Of a stretch of DNA of 64,000 nt, positions 10,657 through 26,800 are shown in pieces. The translations under genes were made by a program, and so were the position numbers. Source of the DNA: Flaccisagitta enflata (Eukaryota; Chaetognatha; Sagittoidea; Aphragmophora); the NCBI GenBank assembly GCA_965153355.1, contig OZ231127.1, positions 47,058,001 to 47,122,000 on the forward strand, written 5' to 3'. The first letter of the stretch is position 1. The number at the start of each line of letters is the position of its first letter. A model generated the notes under the pieces. That model saw only the letters and a list, made by a program, of their open reading frames with translations, was not told the DNA's origin and did not search any database.

Positions 10657-12071
10657 GCGTCCTATCTTTTTGGATGCGTCCTCGTATCTATGTGTCGTTG
10701 TGTCAGTCCGTAGGTATCGCGAAAATTTTTCGATGAGATTTTGAGAGTTTTCTCTTGATTTCTTCATCTCTCTTCTCTTTAATTTTCTTGTTTCGAATGA
10801 GGACGCATCTTTTGGACATCTCTTGGCCTTTTTAAAACAAAGTAGTCGCTCAGTAAGTGCGCAATACTCGACATCAACTTGAGATCTAGGCAACCATAAC
10901 GCTGTCAAATTGTAATACTGACAATCAAAAACAATGCCAAACAAACGCACTGTTCACATAATAGAAATTATAACAGTTGGGAATACTCTTTTGATTCAAT
11001 AATTCATTAGCACTCTTAACATGCATTTTGGTGAGAATCTAAATACTCATTGCAAAGACTTGATGGTTCCCTGCGAACGGGCAGAAGCACTGAAGCAGTG
11101 ATGAGGCAAATGCAGAAACCATATGATAATATGACCGAGACCGACTCATCCAACGACGAAATAGTTACGAATAGCGTCCCTTTGAACAGGGCCGGATACA
11201 CGGGCCAAGAAGCCGCGCCAGACCGCTTAAATTCGCTATAATCACTATACCCAAACTGAAATAAATGGAAGAGGGCCTTGTGAACCCTCACTGACTACCC
11301 TCACTCACCACTCCTAGTTTTCCATGAAACAGAATCTGAAAAACATTCCCTCTCAGCGCCGCTGCTCGGCAAGGAATGCACATGTCTGTAGGTTTTGGAA
11401 GGAAAAAGAGAAAAGGAGGCAGAAGGAAATAAAGGAAGAAAAAAAAAGAAAAAGAGGAGAAAAGAGAAGGGGAAAAAAGAGAGAAAAAGAAACGGAAGAA
11501 AAGAAGAAAAATCAAATAGATAGAAAAAACGAAGAGGAGAGGGATTACAAAAATGAAAGAAGAATTAGGGCATTTTCTTTTATCCATGAAATGGAAATTT
11601 TCAAAATCGAAAAAAAAACAAGCTCAACAGGCCATCGGTGATCCGTTATAGAAATTAGAATTACACACACAATGACATACATACAAACTCCTTCCTTCCT
11701 TCCTCCTTCCCTACCTCCTGCAATTCCTTCCTTAGATTGACCAACAGAGCAATGTGTAGCGTAGCGTGTACTTGACTTTAGAATATATTACCGACTTAAG
11801 TAAGGAGAAGCAAGGATCAATTTAAATTTTTAATTTTTGATAGCTGAAACCCCGTTTTGTCGTAACTTTTTTAGTGTAAGCCAAGATGGTCTGTCGAAAG
11901 ATTTTAAAGTACAAATCCTGCTGCCCGGACGAAAATCATGTTTAAGAGGTCCGATCTAGACAGAGCCTCATGAGGGCTACTACCATATTTTTCAGGTAGC
12001 GAGGGATATTTTTCAACTAGTCTCGGGGGTGCGTCGGCGCACTCAAAAATTGGGCTTGTGCAATACAATAT
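10657..12071. other. Intergenic region with repeat fragments
   Basis: Holds fragments with GATGCGTCCTCG and AGGGCCGGATACACGGG (family S end, near 11188), a purine-rich tract at about 11400-11620, and CCTTCC repeats near 11690. The open frames over the purine tract are compositional. No supported gene is seen. Confidence 0.6.
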
Positions 12072-15178
<3,107 letters not shown>

Positions 15179-16019
15179 GTTGTGGTTACAGTAATAAGTT
15201 AGTTTATAAAAGATTATAAATTAACATTTTGCTAGAATTTGAGAAAGTAGGTCCAAGCCGTTCCATTTGTGATGCAAAATTTTTTTTTTTTTTTTTTCAG
15301 TAGACAGTCAATTTGAGAATGAAAGGGAGGAGCGAAGTGTTTTCGATTTGTTTGCATATGTCATTTTAGTTTTCACATTCGACATGACATCAAAATGATT
15401 TTTTTTATTTTGTCAATAACATTTAATGATCGTCGAATAAAATTGAGAGATTTTTGTTGGATTCGGGTTCGGATCACCTGAAAACAATGAATGTATAATA
15501 ATGCTATGATTTTATCCGGGAATTTTTTACGTGACTGCAAACATCACGTATGCAGTGACACGGATACCCGAAGCTTGTATGGCAATAAAGGAAAAATTAA
15601 CTTGCGTCTAGAATCCGGAATTCGGAATCTCTCATTGATAACAGGTCATTATTAAAAACGTAGCTATTTCTTTCAGATCTCCTTAGGCTTAGGGATTTAG
15701 TTACGTTTTTTATTGACCTGTTACATTTTCCATTGTAAAATCGGTACATTGATCGGTCCGTTCACCTGGTCAGTAATCGGGAGTTTGTGAGAAAATTTAT
15801 TGAATTCAAAGAGTTACTACGCTCGATGAATTTCTGGTTGGGATGCGATTTATATTACAATATATTGATGATCGATGGTCGTGCACTACCTTTCACCTTG
15901 AGTCTTTTAAATATGGATGTATTGGCAATTTGCTTTGGTCTTTCAAGGCTCCTATTAAGAGAGTGGGTCTTGACTGATGGATGCTTGGGGGACGCTGTGG
16001 AGCATGGATTTTGGTTTTG

Positions 16020-16060
<41 letters not shown>

Positions 16061-16494
16061 TTTTTTTGCTGAATGTGGATAACCATGAAATTTAAGTTGC
16101 GATTAAACGAAAATTAAGATGTGTCGAAAAGATTCATAAGTACAAGTAGGGGCGTCATTTCCTTCAAAAACCATTTTTACCGTCAGAGACCGGTTTTAAC
16201 TATAGATTCCTTCATTGGAGTTTAACTGGTTGTCTCGTCTTTAAAATTAAAAGTATGTTATGAATTTTCATCGCTTGAATTAACTTATTCGACTCCAATA
16301 GATAATTACATGAGGAACAACATCTACATAGGAGAATTTCCTGTCGATATCAAATTCGACTGTAGAGTGTAGACATAGAGGAAGGGAAATTCTTTTATTG
16401 ATTTAATTGAATATAAAACTAACTCGATAAACGGTCTCTCTTAATTGGCTGGAACAGAATTCTTCAAAATGAATTTGTTTACCGAGTCAGGTTT
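15179..16494. other. Region upstream of the GPCR gene; poly-T tracts, no gene
   Basis: AT-rich sequence with a poly-T run at about 16021-16059. This contains the presumed 5' UTR and promoter of the GPCR. No TATA box could be assigned with confidence. The open frame around 15787-16095 has no recognisable features. Confidence 0.5.
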
Positions 16495-16496
16495 GT

Positions 16497-16951
16497 TTTT
16501 TAGTTGCAGACATGCTACTGTCTATACCCCCCTGTTTTGATCGGTCCGTCCAATCGTCCAATCGTCAAACCGTCCGTCTTTCCTTTTCTTGTCACGTTAA
16601 GGTATTTTAAGTCATTCCCAGGTGTGTCTGTGCCAAGTGAAAACATATTTGGCAGTATGCACCTGCCCAACCGTCTGCGGCAGTCGCCCTCTGTTGGGCT
16701 TGTTTTAGGCATGATTCGAGATTCACCGGGTCAACTATAAGAAATATGTCCACACTTTATGACATCAGTATTTCACTGATTCATAGAGAAAAATCTATCA
16801 ATGAGTGTTTTAGGACTTTTTTTTTAGTTCATGGGCCATAGAAATTGCACTTCATCATTACAGAGTTATAAAAATCTCTACATGTAAGTGTAAAATCAGT
16901 GTGACAGGGTGTGGACATATTTCTTATAGTTGGCCCGGCGAATCTCGAATC
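16497..16951. mobile_element. Family S remnant plus a small inverted-repeat element
   Basis: A diverged S start (TAGTTGCAGACATGCTACTG, with GGTCCGTCC and CAACCGTCTGCGG) is followed at 16713-16951 by a foldback. In the foldback, GATTCGAGATTCACCGGGTC and ACTATAAGAAATATGTCCAC reappear inverted at the right end. Confidence 0.65.
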
Positions 16952-19440
<2,489 letters not shown>

Positions 19441-19441
19441 T

Positions 19442-19952
19442 GGGCAGCGGCCCCGAAGGGGCCGATGACCTATGCTTTCACATATGCAGAAATTTCTCCC
19501 TTTTCTTCAGTGTACCCCCCCCCCCGGCCCAATTCATAGCCTCGAGGCTCAAATCCCAGCCTCGAGGCTCAAATCCCAGCCTCAAGGCTCAAATCCCAGC
19601 CTCAAGGCTCAAATCCCAGCCTCAAGGCTCAAATCCCAGCCTCAAGGCTCAAATCCCGGCCTCGAGGCTCAAATCACAGCCTCGAGGCTCAAATCCCAGC
19701 CTCATGGCTTAAATTGCAGCCGCAAAGCTCAAATCCCAACCTTGAAGCTCAAATCCCAGCCTCGAGGCTCAAATCCCAGCCTTGAGGCTCAAATCCCAGC
19801 CTCGAAGCTCAAATCCCAGCTTTGAGGCTCAAACAAAATCAGCATAGGTCATCGGTCCCTTCGGGGCCGCTGCCCCACTAACCACCTCACACCCACATAC
19901 ACTCAAATGGGGGCAATGGGTACCGCTGACCATCTAACGCTTTTGCGACTAT
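19442..19952 (+). mobile_element. Family F foldback with 20-bp tandem array
   Basis: The left arm is GGGCAGCGGCCCCGAAGGGG then CCGATGACCTATGC. The array at about 19541-19832 has some 14 copies of a 20-bp unit (GGCTCAAATCCCAGCCTCAA). The right arm is the complement (CATAGGTCATCGGTCCCTTC, GGGGCCGCTGCCCC). The tail is GGGTACCGCTGACC and ACGCTTTTGCGACTATT. It lies just upstream of the LRR-Roc gene, ending about 180 bp before its ATG. Confidence 0.85.
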
Positions 19953-20129
19953 TGTCCATTATGTAAACGAAAAAAATATATCATCTAAATACTATCTCTT
20001 TCTATTTTATCAAGAGCCACATAATGGGTGCGGCTCATGGATCACGCATCCGACTATAAACTGGTTGGTGAAAATTGCGTCCAAGGCGAAGAAAAAAATC
20101 AGACCTGCGTCAATATTTAACCAACCATC

Positions 20130-20718
20130 ATGGGTAACGCGGTTCCTTGTTCACCCGAACCGTTGTTGGAAACGACAACAGTAACTTCCGGCTTCGACAA
20201 GATCCGAAGAACGAAAACGTTCCGCATCGACTCCGCCTTCATTCAACGTAACCGCGAGCGAGAAGATTGGGAGAAGAATGGGAACATCGTTCTACCGGAA
20301 GAAGACGGTATCGGCAACTTGATCGTCAACGCCTCAAACACCACCGCGGCGGAAATCAAGTCGCTCGATCTCAACCTCAACGCCGTGACTTCGGTGGTCG
20401 GCGCCAAAAAGTTGACAAATTTGAAACTTCTCTTTTGCAACGGCTTCAAACTCGAATTTGTGCCGGAGTGGATCGCTTCCCTGCCGGCGCTCGAGGAGAT
20501 CTGGTTGGACAAAAACAATCTCCGCGAACTCCCGACTTGGCTCATGAACATGCCGACGTTAAAGAGAATTCACGTGTTCGAAAACCGACGACTCCAATCG
20601 ATTCCAACGCCGGGGGAGAATGTGACCTTCCTCGACGCGTCAAAATGCGACATCCAATCGCTTCCACACGACTTCTTTCACCGGAAACTGGAAATAGTCA
20701 GACTTAGTGGCAATAAAG
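20130..20718 (+). CDS. Exon 1 of the LRR-Roc-HEPN gene
   Basis: Encodes 196 full codons plus one base. GC-richer than its surroundings, with the start context CATCATGGG. The donor AAAG|GTAGGTGC is strong. The reading frame continues into a (GA)n repeat, giving false RE-repeat residues if the intron is ignored. Confidence 0.85.
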
Positions 20719-20725
20719 GTAGGTG

Positions 20726-20800
<75 letters not shown>

Positions 20801-23800
20801 ATTTTCTCGCCTCTTTCACACAAGTGGTAGTTGGTAGTTGGTACATCAGATTGACTCATTCTTGTTCCTTTTTGGGCAGCGGCCCTGGAGGAGCAGATGA
20901 TTCCAAACAGGGCAATTTTCTTCAGTTTCCGGTCTATGTCCCCCCCATAGGCCTAATGACAGGCCTCCAGACCCAAAACAATCCTATCATGCTTGATAAA
21001 CCCCAAATCAGGCCTCTAACACGGCGTGTAAAGGACATGTTACAAGTATTTGAGAGGGGACACCTTCCAATTTTTCCACATTCCACTCCCAAAGTGTCCC
21101 CTGCATATGGGAAAACCGTCCTTAAAAAAATCTAGCTCTAACTTTTTTTTTAATTTCTATTTTTTGTAGGTGGGTGGTATAAACTATTTTTAACTTTTTC
21201 TATCTGAAAAAGGTAACTTCTACAGCTTATATCTCCTTAACAAATTGAGCAATTAAGCTCAACTTAGGCAGACACTGCTCTTTAAAAGGAGCCCAAGATG
21301 AGCTCAATTGTTCAATTCATTTAGGAGCAATGGCCTTCCAAAGTTGATGATATTTTCAGAAAAATGAAAAAAAAAACGTTATAACTTTAAGAGCTTGTAT
21401 CTTCAAAACAAATTGAGCTACATACCTCAACTTGGGCTCATTTTAAAGAGCAGAGACAACTCTTTCAAATGAGCCTAAGTTTAGCTCAATTGCTTTAGTC
21501 AATTGCTCAAGTCCTTTAGGGGCAACACAGTCCTCCAGAGTTGATGTTATTTTCAGCCTTTTCCATCAAAAGCAGGTAACTTCTAAAGCATTTATCTTCT
21601 AACCAAATTAATGAATTGACAAAAGAGCCAGCTTAGCTCTTTTCAGCTCTTAAAAATGATCCAAAGCTCAGGTCAATTTTTCAATTTATTTAGGAGCAAC
21701 AGCCTTTCAAATCTGATGTCCTATTCAGAAAATGGCAAAAAAACCCTTCCAACTTTGAAACCTTGAGCCTAAGTTGAGGTCCATCGCTTAATTTGATGTA
21801 ATGAGCTAAAGACCCAAGATTGATTGTGTTAGAAACAGCAATGACAGCTTTTGAAAATGAGAATGATCAGAATGCTACTGCTATATCCGTTAATAAAACT
21901 GAATGATAGAGTATTCAAAGTGTTTTGGTAGAATTCTGAGAAGTGTTTTGTTTGGTGACCAAAATTCGTTTGAATAATAGACAGGCCTGATTTCAATGAT
22001 TTTTTTGACTGAGCCAGTTGGGCTCGCTTCCCCCATTTTGACAGAGCCTGAAAAGAAAACCATGAGCCCGGCCAAAATGTTACGCCAAACTGCACCATCA
22101 TATCATACTAGACCCCTAATGATAGCCACTGGGTACATGATGCAATAATAAAATAATCACCACTTCGATGATTCAGTCAGTGAAAGAATCGAAAAAAACT
22201 GAAAACTTGACAAATCCTCAAATATTTTACTCAATCAGCTTGAGCACCCCAAATCCATCCCAATGAGAGAGAGCCAGCCGGGCTAAGAGCTCCCACACTC
22301 GTTGCCTAGATAACCTCCATATTCACAAGCTTATAGGTTCATCATATCTTTTTTTCAGAAATTGTCTATTCCTAAATGGAAAAGAGAAAAATTAGGACCG
22401 CTGTCCTAATGGTGAAGAACAATATGCTGATTTGGAATTCTAATTGTGAGCTCGATTGGGCAAGTATTTCTAATTTTAAAGCGCCGGGACTAAAAATACA
22501 GAAAGGAAATTGTTCAGAATTATCTTTTATTTCTGATGCATGAAAGCTGGATAGCAAAAAAGAGAGCATCAGGCTCCAGGCTCGCTATAAAATCAGGCCT
22601 GATAAAAGATAATGAAAGGTCAGTATTTTTTGTCGCAATATAGTGACTAAAAGAGGCTTTGACCATCCATCTGTCAGTCTGTCCATTGGTAGGTCCATAA
22701 ACATAACTGCATAAAAAAGTGCATATTGATTGAAATATCCAATGCAGTGGGGCATAATTTGGTTGCTTTTATTGCAATGGCGAAATGGGGATAAAAAATA
22801 TTAAGATGTGCACATTTGGGAGTCAGCAAATGCGCTACCGCCCATCAACAATTCCTCGTGTCTGTAGGGAAATTGGTGGATGCCAAGTGATTCTCCAACT
22901 GCATTCACAATTTTCTCATCGAAAGAGAAGAGGGCAAACTGTAAGTGTATGATGCAGAATCTGAAAGGGCTGTTGGAATCCAATATCAAGCCCAACTAGT
23001 TTTATCATTTATTCAATTTTTTAGTCGTGGACACGCAACTCTACACCTTACTGTGTTGGTCAGTAGAGCGGTCGGTCCATCCATCACATTTTTGAATTCC
23101 GGGCGGTTTTTGCATTACTGCTCCTGCCCAACCGTCCGCGACTGGATTGCCGTGTATCTGGCCTTTTTCTACCTCTAAATTCATTTTCAACCAGAAATTC
23201 AGCGGTACCTGATGTCCTTAAGTGTAATTGGGGACAAGATGGTGAGAGGGGCAGTAGCTCCAAAGGGACTGATGACCTATGCTGACTGATGGGGAGATTT
23301 ATGTCTTTCGGCTAAAATTTGGTCCTTCAGGCAAAAATTTGGTTGAACTGGTCATCGAAGGACAATATGTGGTCAGCAATACCCACTGCCCTGCTTTGCA
23401 TGATTGTGATTTGGAGTGAAGGGAAGCAGGGCAGGGCAGGGGCCCCCGAGGAGATGAAGTCCTGTAGAACACAGGGGTTCTGTGAGGGATGCTTTGAGGC
23501 CTTAGATGGCTAATTTGAAGCCTGAGATGGCTAAAGTGAAGCCTCCAAGGACTGATTTGAGGCCTGAGAAGCCAGATTTGAGGCTTGAGAGGGAAGATGG
23601 ATGCCTAAGAGGGTTGATTAGATGCTTGGGAAGTAAGATTTCAGACCCAAATGGGCAGATTTCAGGATTTAAGGAACAGATTTCAGGTCTGATATAGCGG
23701 GTGTCAAGCCTGAAAGAATAGATTTCAGAACTTAAGGAGCAGATTTTAGGCCCAATAGGGCGGATTTTAGGCTCAAGAGGGTGTATTATGGGCTGAGAAG

Positions 23801-26800
23801 GCAGATTTAGGCCTGGGAGGCATGATGGGGGAAGACGAATAGACAAAATATGAACAAACAAATGCACAAACAAACAAAAGTCCCACTGTGTTGTACAGGA
23901 CTTCGTTTCTTTCGGGGCCGCTGTCCAAAAGACTAGGCTTTGGGTATCAAGACTATATTTTGGGCCTCATGCCTTGGATTTAAGCCTCAAAACTGGAATT
24001 TTGGCCTTAATGCTGGGCTTCAAGACTGGGATTTGGGCCTAAAAATTGCACATGTGTCTGAAAGCCAATCCAGGGTGAGAATGACAGTACACCGGGTTTT
24101 TCTGTAGTTTTGCTATGCTCATCTGTGTACAATACAAGAACAAACAAGTAGGAAATCTTCCCTGGAGGGGTTTTTGAAAAAAAAATCAATTTTTCGCCCA
24201 CAGGAAAGGTGGTGGTAATGCAGATTCTTGTGAGTTGTATTGACTCATTTTTTTATTCCATATTGTTATTCTATGCAAAATTTCCTTTTATTTGATAGGT
24301 CACACTATATGGTTTAATACAGAAATAAAGTTTTCATTTTTTGAGCCACCGTTACTTTTTTGTAACGGTGACTCAAAAAATGAAAATTTAAGTTCTTTGC
24401 AAAAGTATAGAGTGCGACCTATCAAGTGAAAGGAAATTTTGCATAGAATGACAATATGGAATCAAAAAATGAGTCAATACAACTCACAAGAATCTGCATT
24501 ACCACCACCTTTCCTGTGGGCGAAAAATCGATTTTTTTTTCAAAAACCCCTCCTCGATTTTTTTTTCAAAAACCCCTCCTCAATTGTTCTTGTATTGTAC
24601 ACAGATGAGCTTGGCAAAACTACAGAAAAACCCGGTGTACTGTCATTCTCACCCTGGATTGGCTGTCAGACACATGTGATTGGGATTTGAGCCCAAAGGC
24701 TTTGATTTGAATTTTGAGGGAGGGAGGACAGAAGAGGAAAAATTTCCCTCATGTGTGAAAGCTTAAGTCATTAGCCCCTTTGGAGTCGCTGCCCAAATAG
24801 CAGTTTAAATTCTTTTAAATGGGACCATTCCAAAGTTGTAACAGTTTTTGTTATTTTTCTGAAAATAATATCAACTTTGCAGGACTGTTGCTCCCAAACA
24901 AATAAAGCAATTGAGCTGGTTTTAGGCTCATTTTAAAGAGGTGTGTCTGCTCTTTAAAATGAGCCCAAGTTGAGCTTAATTGCTCAATTCCTTGAAGAGA
25001 TATAAGCTTTAGAAGTTACCTTTTTCAGATGGAAAAGGTTAAAAATGGTCTGTATCACCCACCTACAAAAAATGGAAATTGAAAAAAAAGTTAGAGCTAG
25101 ATTTTTTTGGGGACGGTTTTCCCATATGCAGGGGACCCTTTGGGAGTAGAATGTGAAAAAATTGGAAGGTGTCCCCTCTCAAATACTTGTAACATGTCCC
25201 TTACAGGGGGTGCTAAGACATCAAATTTAGCCTCTCAGACATCAAATTAAGCCTCTCAGACCTAAATCAGACCTCTCAGACTCTACTTCAAGCCCCTCAG
25301 ACTCCATATCAGGGCTCCCAGACTGTAATTCGGGTTTTTCAAACCCCAACTCAGACCTCTCAAACCCTGATTCAGGTCTACAAGACCCCAAATCAGAACT
25401 TCGATAAGATCTTTCTCAGACCCCATGAAGACCTCTCAAACCCCAAACCAGGTCTCTTAGACCCCAAATCAGGCTTCTCAGACATCAAATCAGGCTTCTC
25501 AGACCATACTCAGGCCTTCCGGACTAAATTACGCCTCCCAGACCTAAAACAGGCATATTAGACCCCAAATTGGTCCTCTCAAGTCCCAACTCAGAAAATC
25601 GTCCTATGTAGAATCATTGGTCATCTGCCCCTCCAGAGGGGCTGCCGCACTCACCATCCAATCCTTTTGAAAACTAACTGAGGGGCATTGGGTACCGCTG
25701 ACCATGTTACGCTTTTGCGACTTTTCCTTCTTCATTCATGCTCAGAACTGAAGTACTTGCCTCCTCTGATTCCGACGTCATCCCTAACATACTTGGATGC
25801 GAGCCAATGCGGTTTAGAAGCCCTCCATGAGACGTTTATCCGACCAAAATCCAGTATGAATCTCGCTCACAACAACATCAAGGAATTACCAAGAGATGAA
25901 ATGCTCAACTATCTGAATGATGGGGGCCAGTTAGACACTCAGGAAGGAGGCATAAACCTGAGCTCCAATCCTTTGATTTATCCCCCCGTTCAAGTGATCG
26001 ATGAAGGAACAGAAAAAACATTTTCATACTTGCAAGAAAAACACAATACATCAATAGACTGCGACGAAGTGGCGGTGATGTTGATGGGGGCGTGTAAAGC
26101 GGGCAAGACATCCTTGGCTTATTCACTAGCCGGTAAAATCGTCACTGCGAATGAAGTAACCCCAGAAAACTGCACAGAAGGATTTGACATTCACAAGACG
26201 CTCCTTGATGGCAAGAAACTCACCATGATGGATGTTGCCGGCAACTCATCTTGTTTCGCCCTCTTAGGCAGGGACCATGGACTGTACATCACTGTTTTGG
26301 AACCAGCTGATTTTGAAAGCAAAGCTAAACTTGAAACTGTGACTAGTAACTGGATTGATAAAGTTTTAGGTGGGTTTGTCGCTCCTCATTTCCTTTTTGT
26401 TGTGACAAAAATCGATCAAATTGCTGGTAACAAAGAAGAAAAACTCAGTGTCTTTCAGGCGATGTTGAAAACAGCGTTGGAGGCCAAATTAATTGCCGCT
26501 ATGCAATCAATTGAAAAACAACATGACGCTTTTGAGCAACAGCTTGTAGAATTGAGGAAAAGTGTCCTGGAAAGTGGGCGGCAAGTTGAGGAATACCGAT
26601 CATCATTGATCAAAACTGAGGAAATGCTGAAAAGAAAGACAAAATTTCAGCTTTACCAAAAATGTCACCCTCCTAGCTTTAACATCGACTTGATCACCTG
26701 CATCAGCTCAGTCACAAAGGAGGGATTTGACGAGCTGAGAGTCAACATGCTCACTGCAATCTCCAGGTTGCCCAAAGTGAAATATAAGGACTCTTGGACG

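Larger units (their letters stand above)
20874..25722 (+). mobile_element. Giant family F foldback filling intron 1
   Basis: The left end is GGGCAGCGGCCCTGGAGGAG. The right end is CATCTGCCCCTCCAGAGGGG...GCTGCCGC followed by GGGTACCGCTGACCATGTTA and CGCTTTTGCGACTTTT. Long inverted arms pair 21035-21320 with 24900-25205 (TTTGAGAGGGGACACCTTCC, AAAGTTAGAGCTAG, GAGCCCAAGTTGAGC). The interior holds a second F-like set (23246-23905), a tandem array at 23500-23820, a family S copy, a palindrome and an array at 25205-25580. The acceptor AG at 25745 is only about 20 bp beyond its end. Confidence 0.75.

Noticed and set aside
20719-20837. Extension of LRR exon 1 into an Arg-Glu repeat
   Set aside because: It follows a strong splice donor and is the translated (GA)n of the intron.
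25688-25745. Apparent start MGTADHVT for the large LRR-Roc frame
   Set aside because: These codons are the tail of a family F element. Joining to exon 1 at the AG at 25745 restores a continuous LRR.
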